Positions 6,941 through 15,887 of a DNA stretch of 23,453 nt are shown here, in pieces. Source of the stretch: an uncultured Bacteroides sp. GTDB taxonomy: Bacteria > Bacteroidota > Bacteroidia > Bacteroidales > Bacteroidaceae. Every line of letters starts with the position of its first letter. Positions within the stretch are counted from its first letter, which is position 1. The translations under genes and the position numbers were made by a program. The stretch covers positions 1-23,453 of the forward strand of contig CAJKDC010000038.1 in NCBI GenBank assembly GCA_905198575.1, read 5' to 3'. The notes under the pieces were generated by a model that saw only the letters and a list, made by a program, of their open reading frames with translations, ran no database searches and was not told the DNA's origin.

Positions 6941-9394
6941 ATGAACAAAAAATTTTTCTTAGGATGGCTGCTTTGTTTCAGCGGTATGACGCTACAGGCT
7001 GAAACGATTACTGTCAACCAGATTCGCCATGCAGGACCCTATGTGCTTCAAATGCCATTCATGACAGATTCTACAAATGTCAAGGGAGAAAAATTCACTC
7101 CAGAGACCTTTTTAGATGACATGTTTTCGTTTGCCCCCTTGCAAACTGTATCCGAATGGACATCTGTAAACAGTATAAAACCTTCCGGACAATATGCTTT
7201 GCATCTGGCTTCTTTTTCTGTAGAAAATCATCGCTTTGCCAAAGCTAAACTTCATATTACCGGTGTAAAAAATTATGTTGCCTATTTGGACGGAGAAGTC
7301 TGTAAAGGTGCAGACATCAGTCTGACTCCCGCTACGCACGAAATTATCATAAAATTCTTGTCTACCCCCAATACCAATGAGCAACTCTCTATCCAGATAG
7401 AAACAGAACAAGATAACGTTCTGAGCTTGAATTCGTCTGATAAAAGAATGTATACCCTGAGTGATGTGCTTTACGGAAAACGGGCAACGGATGTTGAAAT
7501 TTCACCGGACGGACGTTACTTCATTACTCGTTATGTAATGAATCTGAAAGGCGGGAAAAAAGAAACGAGTGCTACCTTAACTGATTTGTCGACTAATAAA
7601 ACCACGCTGTTACACAGCAGCGACATCCACTGGATGCCTAAAACTTGCAGTTACTATTATACGGTAAACACAGCTGAAGGCCGTAATCTGATTGCTGTAT
7701 CTCCCACATCTGGCGAACAAAAAGTGCTGGCAAAACAACTACCGGAGGGCAGTTTCCGATTTGCTCCGACAGAAGACTATCTGCTATATACCATCAAACA
7801 GGAAGGTCCTGCTGAAGAGAAAGAGATATACGAAACATTGGTTCCCGATGACAGACAGCCCGGATGGAGAAACCGCTCAATCCTGGCAAAATATGACCTG
7901 ACAACCGGAGTGTTGCAGCCTCTGACATTCGGATATAAGAATGTATATGCCAGTGCAATATCTTCCGACGGCAAAGATATTATCCTGATGACCAGCAGAC
8001 AGCGTTTGACGCAGCGTCCGTTTGATTTAATGTCGGTGTATAAACTCAATTTGGCTACCATGCGTGTAGATACCCTCATCGCCGATGATGGTTTTATCAG
8101 TAATTGCCAGTTCTCTCCAGATAACAAACAACTGTTGATAACTGGTAGCGGAGAAGCTTTTGGAGGAATTGGCCTCAACATTGAGCCGGGACAGACATCA
8201 AGCATGGTGGATAGCCAGTTATTCTTGTTTGACATCGCAACCAAAGAGGTAAAAGCGCTTACACGAGATTTCAACCCCAGCATCATTAGTGCATCCTGGC
8301 CTGCTTTCGACAATAATATCTATTTCTCGGCCAATAATAGAGACTACATAAGTTTCTATCGTTTATCTCCCCGCTCCGGAAAAATAGAACAGTTGGAAAC
8401 CGGTGAAGACATTATTTCAGATTTTGATATTGCAAACCTTGCACCGGCTATGGCATACTATGGCGAAAGTGCTGCAAATGCAAACAGGGTTTATAGCATG
8501 AATTTGAAAAACGAAAAATATCAGATAAAAGATGATTTAAGCCGTGATATTCTGCAAGGAATTGAATTGGGTAAATGCGAAAACTGGAATTACGTCAACT
8601 CACGAGGCGACACTATCTACGGACGTTATTATCTGCCGCCTCACTTTGATGCTTCCAAAAAATACCCGCTCATCGTAAACTACTATGGTGGCTGCACTCC
8701 TGTAGAGCGTAACTTTGAAAGCAGATATCCGCATCATGCTTACGCTGCATTGGGATATATTGTTTATGTCATCCAGCCAAGCGGTGCCATCGGGTTTGGA
8801 CAGAAGTTTTCAGCCCGTCATGTCAATACTTGGGGAAAATATGTAGCCGAAGACATTATAGAAGGAACAAAACAGTTCTGTAAAGAACATGCTTTTGTAA
8901 ATGACAAGAGAATAGGATGCATCGGTGCTTCATACGGCGGCTTCATGACGCAGTACCTGCAAACACAAACCGACATTTTTGCAGCAGCAATTTCTCATGC
9001 CGGTATCAGCGACATTACCAGTTATTGGGGAGAAGGTTATTGGGGATACTCTTACAGCCAGATAGCCTCTGCCAACCAATATCCTTGGAGCCATCCGGAA
9101 ATGTATACGCAGCAAAGTCCTCTGTTCAATGCCGATAAAATACACACGCCATTACTGTTCCTGCACGGGGATGCCGATACCAACGTACCGGTAGGCGAAA
9201 GCATACAAATGTTTACAGCCTTGAAACTGCTTGGCAGAGAAACGGCTTTTGTCGCAGTCAACGGACAGGATCATCATATCCTTGATTATTCTAAACGAAT
9301 CAAATGGCAAAATACCATTTTTGCATGGTTTGCCAAATGGTTACAAGATGATGCTTTGTGGTGGAACACTTTATATCCACCTAAGAATTTATAA
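6941..9394 (+). CDS. Exported S9 family (prolyl oligopeptidase / DPP IV-like) peptidase
   Basis: The 817-residue protein starts with a signal peptide (lysines at 3-4, hydrophobic core, probable cleavage after LQA near residue 20), so it works in the periplasm or envelope. A lead region of about 170 residues is followed by a beta-propeller-like middle and a C-terminal alpha/beta hydrolase domain. The catalytic triad is readable: S664 in GASYGGF, D746 in HGDADTNVP and H778 in GQDHHIL. This places it in family S9, cutting peptides near proline or a related small residue. The exact specificity is not shown by the sequence. It stands alone between two terminators. No TAnnTTTG box is visible in the short upstream gap, so its promoter is not identified. 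Confidence 0.9.
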   Translation: MNKKFFLGWLLCFSGMTLQAETITVNQIRHAGPYVLQMPFMTDSTNVKGEKFTPETFLDDMFSFAPLQTVSEWTSVNSIKPSGQYALHLASFSVENHRFAKAKLHITGVKNYVAYLDGEVCKGADISLTPATHEIIIKFLSTPNTNEQLSIQIETEQDNVLSLNSSDKRMYTLSDVLYGKRATDVEISPDGRYFITRYVMNLKGGKKETSATLTDLSTNKTTLLHSSDIHWMPKTCSYYYTVNTAEGRNLIAVSPTSGEQKVLAKQLPEGSFRFAPTEDYLLYTIKQEGPAEEKEIYETLVPDDRQPGWRNRSILAKYDLTTGVLQPLTFGYKNVYASAISSDGKDIILMTSRQRLTQRPFDLMSVYKLNLATMRVDTLIADDGFISNCQFSPDNKQLLITGSGEAFGGIGLNIEPGQTSSMVDSQLFLFDIATKEVKALTRDFNPSIISASWPAFDNNIYFSANNRDYISFYRLSPRSGKIEQLETGEDIISDFDIANLAPAMAYYGESAANANRVYSMNLKNEKYQIKDDLSRDILQGIELGKCENWNYVNSRGDTIYGRYYLPPHFDASKKYPLIVNYYGGCTPVERNFESRYPHHAYAALGYIVYVIQPSGAIGFGQKFSARHVNTWGKYVAEDIIEGTKQFCKEHAFVNDKRIGCIGASYGGFMTQYLQTQTDIFAAAISHAGISDITSYWGEGYWGYSYSQIASANQYPWSHPEMYTQQSPLFNADKIHTPLLFLHGDADTNVPVGESIQMFTALKLLGRETAFVAVNGQDHHILDYSKRIKWQNTIFAWFAKWLQDDALWWNTLYPPKNL

Positions 9395-9413
9395 GATAAA
9401 ACTCCTTATAGGT

Positions 9414-9464
9414 AGAAACGCTCATTTGTATTTCATAACAAAGAAACAAGTGAGCGTTTCTTTT
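9414..9464 (+). terminator. Terminator after the S9 peptidase
   Basis: A 16-bp stem with one G-U pair (arms 9414-9429 and 9446-9461; core AGAAACGCTCA / TGAGCGTTTCT) is followed by TTT. The loop is 16 bases. It starts about 20 bases after the peptidase stop codon. Confidence 0.88.
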
Positions 9465-9502
9465 ACAATTTACGTTAAAATACGATAAAACAACTCTAGC
9501 AT

Positions 9503-9534
9503 TTTGAAAATAACTTATCATATTACTACTTTTG
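9503..9534 (+). promoter_or_regulatory. Bacteroides-type promoter for the 123-residue gene and efflux operon
   Basis: TTTG at 9503-9506, then exactly 20 bases, then TACTTTTG at 9527-9534. Both boxes match the Bacteroides consensus (TTTG and TAnnTTTG) with ideal spacing. Transcription would start near 9540, leaving a leader of only about 15 bases before the ATG at 9556. Confidence 0.8.
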
Positions 9535-9555
9535 TATAATAATTGTTTATTGTAG

Positions 9556-9927
9556 ATGTCATTAGGTATTCGAAATAGTATAGCAAGATGTATATGTGTA
9601 ATTATGTTATTACTCATACAGTTCGATGCATACGGATACCAAATGTTCGAAAATTGCTGGGAGGTTTCAACAGAGTTAACCCAAAATGCTTCTGACGACA
9701 CACTTGCCATTAGTGAAGATTCTCCCGTTTCCGAATGGACAGATCCTTTTTATAATACAGCCAGAGACCATGCCCGTTCTCTAATCCGTCTGTTTGCGTT
9801 CATCGCTTTAGACTTTTGCTTTCTGCAATTCTATTGCAGCAGGTCTGTCGTGCAGGTTTATAAAAAGATTGAATATTTCATATTCCCACAAAAGCAGCAT
9901 ATCGTATACTGCACCTATCGGATTTAA
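9556..9927 (+). CDS. Unrecognised exported or membrane protein ahead of the efflux pump
   Basis: I do not recognise this 123-residue protein. Residues 10-27 form a signal-like hydrophobic stretch after two arginines, ending in DAYG. Then comes an acidic middle region (NASDDTLAISEDS, 44-56), a WTDPFYNTARDHARS segment, a second hydrophobic stretch (about 76-93) and a basic tail. It could be a secreted protein anchored by the second helix, or a small two-helix membrane protein. A well-formed promoter lies directly upstream, and the RND adaptor gene follows 108 bases later on the same strand with no T-tailed terminator between. A role in, or regulation of, the pump is possible but unproven. An opposite-strand reading frame overlaps it but lacks a promoter. 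Confidence 0.7.
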   Translation: MSLGIRNSIARCICVIMLLLIQFDAYGYQMFENCWEVSTELTQNASDDTLAISEDSPVSEWTDPFYNTARDHARSLIRLFAFIALDFCFLQFYCSRSVVQVYKKIEYFIFPQKQHIVYCTYRI

Positions 9928-9962
9928 CCAAATTCCTTTTTTATATTTTCTTTATTTTCAGA

Positions 9963-9987
9963 TTCTGGTACTATAAGCGTATCAGAA
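9963..9987 (+). promoter_or_regulatory. Hairpin / inverted repeat in the spacer before the RND adaptor
   Basis: TTCTGGTAC (9963-9971) and GTATCAGAA (9979-9987) pair over nine positions with one G-U and a 7-base loop. It has no adjoining T run. As DNA it looks like an operator for a dimeric repressor; as RNA it could pause or attenuate transcription into the pump genes. The rest of 9928-10035 is AT-rich, with no exact -7 box. Confidence 0.4.
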
Positions 9988-10035
9988 CCATCTTCTATTT
10001 TTATTACTTACTTAAAACTTTTTCTTTTTAATCTT

Positions 10036-11190
10036 ATGAATTTTACTTTTCAAAAGATGTCTGTACTCCCAATTCTGTTGGGAGCATTAACAGCATGCCA
10101 GTCTACAGGAAAAGAACAGACTGAAAGTAATGAACTGATACCGATAACAGTTCTTCAACCGACTAACATTGAATTACCTCGTTCATATGTAGCTGATATC
10201 CAAGCTATCCAATTTGTAGAAGTCAAACCTAAAGTGGAAGGTTTTGTAGAAAAGATATTTGTCGATGAAGGTCAGCTGGTAGAGAAAGGACAGCCTTTAT
10301 TCCAATTAAGTTCGGAAGGATACAACGAAGCATTAAAAGAAGCTCAGGCAAGCTACAAGCAAGCTCAGGCAGAATTTGATATGGCCAAATATGAGGCTGA
10401 ACGTGTTAAGCGTTTGGTTGACAAACAAATTCTGTCATCTATCCGTCTGGAACAAGTGAATAAGGAAATGGAGGTTGCCAGCATGAAAGTAGAACAGGCT
10501 AAAGCTAAAATGCAACGCTCACAGATGGATTACACATATACTACGATTACGGCTCCTTTCAGTGGGTACATAGACCGTATACCTTATAAGACCGGTAGTT
10601 TAGTCAATCCTGAAAGCCTCCTGACTACGGTCAGCGACATATCCGAAATCTTTGCATATTATCGCGTAAACGAAAGTGAATATCTGAAATTTAAAAGAGC
10701 TGAATTAAAAGGCGAAAACAACCAACAAGTAGACAATGTAGAACTGGTACTCCCGGACGGATCTATTTATGCCCACAAAGGCAGACTGGAAACAGTGGAA
10801 GGAGATTTTGAACGGGGTACCGGCTCTATTGCTTTCCGTGTGCGTTTCCCTAATCCGGAAGGTCTGTTGAAACATGGTGTAACTGGTAAGCTGCGTATGA
10901 TGACACGTATGGAGAATGTGTACATGGTTCCACAGAAATCGACTTTCGAAATTCAGGATTTTACATATGTTTATATCGCATCGGAAGATGGAACTGCTAA
11001 GGTTAGAAGTTTCCAACCACTGGAACGTTACCTGAATTACTATGTAACACAGGATTTTCAGCCTAACACAGCCATCGTATACGAAGGTGTACAGCTCATT
11101 AAAGATGGTATGACATTGAAAACAGATACGATACCTTACGAAGAGGTTAGAAAAGAACTGGAAATTAAAATGAGTACGACAACTAAATAA
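10036..11190 (+). CDS. RND efflux periplasmic adaptor lipoprotein (AcrA/MexA type)
   Basis: This is the membrane fusion subunit linking the inner-membrane RND transporter to the outer-membrane factor. The 384 residues begin with a lipoprotein signal with lipobox LTAC (lipidated C21). The lipoyl half-motifs are at about 61-91 (VKPKVEGFVEKIFVDEGQ in part) and about 167-200 (TTITAPFSGYIDR). They flank a charged alpha-helical hairpin at about 95-165, shorter than in some relatives. Beta-barrel and membrane-proximal domains follow. It is 10 bases upstream of the transporter gene and clearly in the same operon. Substrates cannot be read from the adaptor. Confidence 0.95.
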   Translation: MNFTFQKMSVLPILLGALTACQSTGKEQTESNELIPITVLQPTNIELPRSYVADIQAIQFVEVKPKVEGFVEKIFVDEGQLVEKGQPLFQLSSEGYNEALKEAQASYKQAQAEFDMAKYEAERVKRLVDKQILSSIRLEQVNKEMEVASMKVEQAKAKMQRSQMDYTYTTITAPFSGYIDRIPYKTGSLVNPESLLTTVSDISEIFAYYRVNESEYLKFKRAELKGENNQQVDNVELVLPDGSIYAHKGRLETVEGDFERGTGSIAFRVRFPNPEGLLKHGVTGKLRMMTRMENVYMVPQKSTFEIQDFTYVYIASEDGTAKVRSFQPLERYLNYYVTQDFQPNTAIVYEGVQLIKDGMTLKTDTIPYEEVRKELEIKMSTTTK

Positions 11191-11200
11191 ACAGGACCTT

Positions 11201-14200
11201 ATGTTTAAACTTTTTATACAAAGACCCATTCTCTCGGCTGTCATCTCGGTTATCATCGTATGTCTAGGAGTTTTGGCCATTGTTTCACTGCCGATTACTC
11301 AGTTTCCAGACATCGTACCTCCCTCGGTGACTGTAACAGCCCGCTATACTGGAGCCAGTGCCGATGTTATGTCTAAAACCGTTGCCACACCTCTGGAAAG
11401 AGCTATCAACGGTGTCCCTGGCATGACTTATATGACAACCGTATGTACCAACGATGGTATGTCACTGACAACTGTATATTTTAAAGTAGGAACAGACCCG
11501 GATGTTGCTGCTGTCAATGTACAGAACCGTGTAACAACTGTCCTTGACGAACTTCCTGAAGAAGTAATCCGCGCAGGTGTTGTTACTGAAAAAGAGGTAA
11601 ACAGTATGTTGCTGTATCTGAATATATACAGTGTAGACAGTACACATACGGAGAAGTTTGTTTATAACTTTGCTGATATCAACATTTTGCGCGAGCTGAA
11701 ACGTATTGACGGAGTAGGTTTTGTAGAAATCATGGGTAGCCGTGACTACGCTATGCGTGTATGGCTGAATCCTAACCGTCTGGCAGCATACAACATGGTA
11801 CCTCAAGATGTTACCGAGGCCATCCGCCGTCAGAATATTGAAGCTGCACCCGGTAAAACCGGTATCAGTTCTGACAAGCTGCCTCAACAATTACAATATG
11901 TATTGCAATACACCGGTAAGTTTAGCACTCCCGAAGAATACGGAGAAATCGTACTAAAAGCAATGCCGGATGGTTCGTTGCTCCGACTGAAAGACGTTGC
12001 AACCATTGAGTTTGACTCGGAAGACTATAACATGATTTCTATGACAGACGGACGTCCGTCTGCTTCTATCATGATTAAACAGCGACCGGGATCGAATGCA
12101 CGCGAGGTTATTCAGAACATCAAGCAGCGTATGGAAGAAATCAAGGAAAGCAGTTTTGCTCCCGGAATGGATTACAATGTAGCCTATGATGTATCCAGAT
12201 TCCTCGATGCTTCTATTCAATCAGTATTGAAAACACTGCTCGAAGCCTTTTTGCTTGTGTTTATCGTGGTTTACATCTTCCTGCAAGACTTCCGTTCGAC
12301 ACTGATTCCTGCCATAGCAGTGCCTGTATCCCTGGTAGGAACATTCTTCTTTATGCAGATGCTTGGCTTCTCTATCAACATGTTGACCTTGTTTGCGTTG
12401 GTATTGGCTATTGGTATTGTGGTGGATAATGCCATTGTAGTAGTAGAGGCCGTACACGTAAAAATGCACAATGAAGGTCTCTCACCTTATAAAGCATCCG
12501 TTGCAGCGATGAAAGAAATCGGTGGTGCCATTGTAGCCATTACACTCGTTATGTCGGCCGTGTTTGTTCCTGTAGGATTTATGGAAGGTACTGTAGGTAT
12601 ATTCTACCGTCAGTTCTCTTTGACACTAGCTGTAGCTATCGTCATTTCTGGTATCAATGCCTTGACACTGTCACCGGCACTGTGTGCCATGATGCTGAGA
12701 CCTGCAGAACCCGGTAAAAAGAAACCTAGACTGATGCGTCGTTTCTTTGTTGTATTCAACAGAAGATACGACCGTTTTGAACGTAAATATCATTTAGGAT
12801 TGAGTAAATATTTGGGAAGACGCTCACTCACCTATCTTACACTTATCCTCTTCTTTGCTGCGACTGCAGGTATGAGCAGCATACTGCCTACAGGATTTAT
12901 CCCCAATGAAGACCAGAGTATGATCTATGTAAACGTGGATACACCTCCGGGAGCAACTGTAGAACGTAGTGAAAAGGTGCTCAACCAAATACAAGCAGCC
13001 TTGCTCCCTTTCGACGAAATCGAAAGTATCTCTACATTGGCCGGTTACAGTTTGATGACTGAAACCGAAGGTGCAAGTTACGGTATGGGAATGATTAACC
13101 TGAAACCATGGAGTGAACGTGAACAAACAGTAGATGAGTTGCTGGAAGTATATGCCGACCGAACCTCTCACATCAAAGATGCCGAGATTCAGTTCTTCCT
13201 TCCTCCTACTGTACCTGGCTTCGGTAATGCCAGCGGTTTTGAGTTGCGTTTGCAGGATAAGACTTCGGGCGACTTCCATGAATTTGCAGAAGTAGCTGAT
13301 AACTTTGTAGAAAAGCTGAATAACGATCCTCGAATTCAAGGGGTGACTTCTGGATTTAACCCGAATTTCCCTCAGTATCTGTTAAAAGTCGACTTAGCCA
13401 AGGCAGCCAAACTAGGTGTCAACTTAGACGAAGCCATGGAAACTTTACAAGCATACATAGGTAGCTTCTATTCATCAAACTTTATCCGGTTCGGACAGAT
13501 GTACAAAGTTATGATTCAAGCTTCACCAGAATATCGTATGAATCCTGAGGATTTGTATAAGCTATATGCCAAAAATGCAGATGGCAATGTTGTTCCTTAC
13601 TCAAACTTCCTGACCATGGACCGTATATTCGGACCTAGCCAGATTACTCGCTACAACATGTTTACTTCTGCCCTGATAACTGGTGAACCTGAAGCTGGTG
13701 TAAGTTCGGGTGAAGTAATTCAAGCTGTCGAAGAAATAGCCAAAGAAGTACTGCCTCGCGGTTACGACATCGAATGGTCGGGTGTTACACGTGAAGAAAA
13801 AGATTCAGGAGGACAAACCTTCATGATTTTTGGTATCTGTCTGTTGTTTGTTTACCTGCTTCTGGCAGCACAGTACGAAAGTTTGTTATTGCCATTTGCC
13901 GTAATTCTTTCTTTGCCGGCAGGTATATTTGGTTCGTATTTCTTCCTGCAGGTGGCCGGAATCGAAAACAACATTTATGCACAGGTAGCTCTCGTCATGT
14001 TGATTGGTTTGCTAGGAAAGAATGCCATTCTGATTGTGGAAATGGCCAACCAGTTCCGAAATGAAGGAATGAGTGCATTCGATGCAGCTGTGAAAGGGGC
14101 AGTAAGTCGTCTTCGCCCTATTCTGATGACTTCGTTTGCATTCATCTGCGGATTGATTCCACTTGTTATGGCTTCTGGAGCCGGTGCCTTAGGAAACCGT

Positions 14201-14341
14201 TCTATTGGTACAGCGGCTGCCGGAGGTATGTTTATAGGAACATTTGTAGGAATATTCCTGGTTCCCGGACTCTATTTAATATTTGAATTATTATCAGAAC
14301 GTTTGAACCGCAATAAAGTTGTTTATGATGAAGAGGATTAA
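11201..14341 (+). CDS. RND multidrug efflux transporter (AcrB/MexB, HAE1 type)
   Basis: This proton-driven inner-membrane pump has 1046 residues, the normal HAE1 length, starting MFKLFIQRPILSAV with a helix like AcrB. The proton-relay residues are partly changed. The pair equal to AcrB D407-D408 is D409-N410 here (GIVVDNAIVVVE), while K940 (GKNAILIVE) and the arginine in RLRPILMTS are kept. Two large periplasmic loops after helices 1 and 7 are present. Together with the adaptor and the outer-membrane factor it forms a complete tripartite pump exporting hydrophobic compounds such as drugs or bile salts. The substrate range is inferred from the family. Its last 17 bases overlap the next gene. 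Confidence 0.95.
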   Translation: MFKLFIQRPILSAVISVIIVCLGVLAIVSLPITQFPDIVPPSVTVTARYTGASADVMSKTVATPLERAINGVPGMTYMTTVCTNDGMSLTTVYFKVGTDPDVAAVNVQNRVTTVLDELPEEVIRAGVVTEKEVNSMLLYLNIYSVDSTHTEKFVYNFADINILRELKRIDGVGFVEIMGSRDYAMRVWLNPNRLAAYNMVPQDVTEAIRRQNIEAAPGKTGISSDKLPQQLQYVLQYTGKFSTPEEYGEIVLKAMPDGSLLRLKDVATIEFDSEDYNMISMTDGRPSASIMIKQRPGSNAREVIQNIKQRMEEIKESSFAPGMDYNVAYDVSRFLDASIQSVLKTLLEAFLLVFIVVYIFLQDFRSTLIPAIAVPVSLVGTFFFMQMLGFSINMLTLFALVLAIGIVVDNAIVVVEAVHVKMHNEGLSPYKASVAAMKEIGGAIVAITLVMSAVFVPVGFMEGTVGIFYRQFSLTLAVAIVISGINALTLSPALCAMMLRPAEPGKKKPRLMRRFFVVFNRRYDRFERKYHLGLSKYLGRRSLTYLTLILFFAATAGMSSILPTGFIPNEDQSMIYVNVDTPPGATVERSEKVLNQIQAALLPFDEIESISTLAGYSLMTETEGASYGMGMINLKPWSEREQTVDELLEVYADRTSHIKDAEIQFFLPPTVPGFGNASGFELRLQDKTSGDFHEFAEVADNFVEKLNNDPRIQGVTSGFNPNFPQYLLKVDLAKAAKLGVNLDEAMETLQAYIGSFYSSNFIRFGQMYKVMIQASPEYRMNPEDLYKLYAKNADGNVVPYSNFLTMDRIFGPSQITRYNMFTSALITGEPEAGVSSGEVIQAVEEIAKEVLPRGYDIEWSGVTREEKDSGGQTFMIFGICLLFVYLLLAAQYESLLLPFAVILSLPAGIFGSYFFLQVAGIENNIYAQVALVMLIGLLGKNAILIVEMANQFRNEGMSAFDAAVKGAVSRLRPILMTSFAFICGLIPLVMASGAGALGNRSIGTAAAGGMFIGTFVGIFLVPGLYLIFELLSERLNRNKVVYDEED

Positions 14342-15773
14342 GCATAAAATAGCAGCGCTACTTGTAATAGTTGCTACACTTATAACGGCCGGGTGTAAAG
14401 CCCCGGCCCTGCTGCCAACTGAAAAGATGCAGCTTCCAGAAACGTACATATACGAAGACACAGACACAACCACTATATCAAAAATTCCATGGAAGTCGTT
14501 CTTCCCGGACACCCTGTTGATTACCTATATTGAAACAGCTTTGGCCAACAACCATAGCTTTTTAAAAACCATCGAGCAGATTTCCATTGCCCGTTCTCAA
14601 CTTAAAGTGGCCAAAGGAGCTTTGCTGCCCGAGGTCGCACTTGGAGTAAGCGGAGGAATACAGCGTTTCGGCGAATATACAATGGATGGTGTGGGAAACA
14701 GTACCACAAACACACCCGACTTGGCAAAAGACAAACATATTCCTGATCCTTACAAGGATTTGAATCTGGGAATCAACTTCAGCTGGGAGGCCGATATCTG
14801 GGGAAAACTGACAGACAAAAAAAGAGCATCGTTCTCACGATGGATGCAATCGGTAGAAGCCAAACGTCTGGCACAAACACTGCTGATTTCAGAGGTCGCA
14901 TCCTGCTATTTCGATCTGGTAGGATTAGACAGTCAGGAAAATATCTTGGAACAGGCAATCGAAAAGACGCAAGAATCTGTTGAGCTTACCAACGAATTGA
15001 TGAAAGAAGGTGAAGTTACCCGATTATCAGTCGACCAGTTCCGTTCCAGACATCTTCGTCTGGAAGAAATGTTGCTTGACGTTCGCCAGCAGATAGCAGA
15101 AACAGAAAGAGCTATGGCCCAGCTAATGGGAGTTCTTCCTATGAAGATCTATAGAGCCAGCATCAATCAGGTATATCATTATACTTTCCCAATTGAAACT
15201 GGTATTCCGGCACAATTATTACGCCTGCGTCCGGATATTAGAATGGCCGAATTGGAGTTACTGGCAACAAAGTCGGACTTATCTGCTGCCAAGAAAGCAT
15301 TCTACCCGTCCTTGCGTTTAGGAGGAGCTGGAGGTTTTAATGCTTTTAATCTTAGCAAATGGTTTTCTGCTCCAGCATCAATGGTTTATAATCTGGCTGC
15401 CGGAATTACCGCACCGCTTTTTCAGAAGAACGAAATCAAAGCTATGTGGGAAAATGCCAAAAGCAATCAAAAAATTTCTTTGCTAAATTACCATGAAACT
15501 ACTCTGAATGCCTATAAGGAAGTAGTAGATTTGATGACAGCCACCGAACAAATGCGCCAACGCACAGAACTTAAAGAAGAAGAAAGCCGCATCCACCACC
15601 GTTCTATCTACAATGCAAAAGAGCTGTTCCACAGCGGATTTGTAGGTTATCTGGAAGTGCTCTCTGCAGACGAAGGATACTTGAACTGTGAATTGGAGCG
15701 TATAAATTTAAACATAGAAAAATGTAAATTACACGTCATGTTATACAGAGCTTTGGGAGGAGGTACCTTCTAA
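14325..15773 (+). CDS. Outer-membrane efflux lipoprotein (TolC/NodT/OprM family)
   Basis: This is the exit duct of the pump: a trimeric outer-membrane barrel with a periplasmic alpha-barrel. I chose the ATG at 14325, overlapping the pump gene by 17 bases (ATG at 14328 is also possible; a TTG at 14319 is less likely). It yields 482 residues with a lipoprotein signal ending ITAGC (C24). Family features include NNHSFLKTIEQISIAR near the start of the first repeat, the WEADIWGKL segment, and the second repeat with LLRLRPDIRMAELELLA and AAKKAFYPSLRLGG. The C-terminus ends at a strong terminator, closing the operon. Confidence 0.94.
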   Translation: MMKRIKHKIAALLVIVATLITAGCKAPALLPTEKMQLPETYIYEDTDTTTISKIPWKSFFPDTLLITYIETALANNHSFLKTIEQISIARSQLKVAKGALLPEVALGVSGGIQRFGEYTMDGVGNSTTNTPDLAKDKHIPDPYKDLNLGINFSWEADIWGKLTDKKRASFSRWMQSVEAKRLAQTLLISEVASCYFDLVGLDSQENILEQAIEKTQESVELTNELMKEGEVTRLSVDQFRSRHLRLEEMLLDVRQQIAETERAMAQLMGVLPMKIYRASINQVYHYTFPIETGIPAQLLRLRPDIRMAELELLATKSDLSAAKKAFYPSLRLGGAGGFNAFNLSKWFSAPASMVYNLAAGITAPLFQKNEIKAMWENAKSNQKISLLNYHETTLNAYKEVVDLMTATEQMRQRTELKEEESRIHHRSIYNAKELFHSGFVGYLEVLSADEGYLNCELERINLNIEKCKLHVMLYRALGGGTF

Positions 15774-15814
15774 GCCTAATAACGTATACTTTGCTTTTAA
15801 TTTCTCATATTTTG

Positions 15815-15871
15815 CCCCTTATTCCCCTGTACTCATACTCTATGAGTTCAAAAGGAATAAGGGGATTTTTC
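15815..15871 (+). terminator. Terminator of the efflux operon
   Basis: An 11-bp stem (CCCCTTATTCC at 15815-15825, GGAATAAGGGG at 15854-15864) is followed by A and a run of T (15866-15871). The loop holds a second stem, ACTCAT/ATGAGT. On the opposite strand no T run follows, so it serves the efflux operon first and only perhaps the convergent gene ending at 15888. Confidence 0.92.
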
Positions 15872-15887
15872 ATTATTACCCACTGAA

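Noticed and set aside
7777..8313. 178-codon minus-strand reading frame within the S9 peptidase gene
   Set aside because: Antisense shadow of a clear peptidase with a readable catalytic triad downstream in the same frame.
9381..9710. 109-codon minus-strand frame overlapping the unknown gene at 9556
   Set aside because: It would cross the terminator at 9414-9464 and the promoter at 9503-9534; the plus-strand frame has the promoter and a signal-like start.
10705..11280. 191-codon minus-strand frame across the adaptor/pump junction
   Set aside because: It spans two well-identified RND genes and their short spacer; no independent support.
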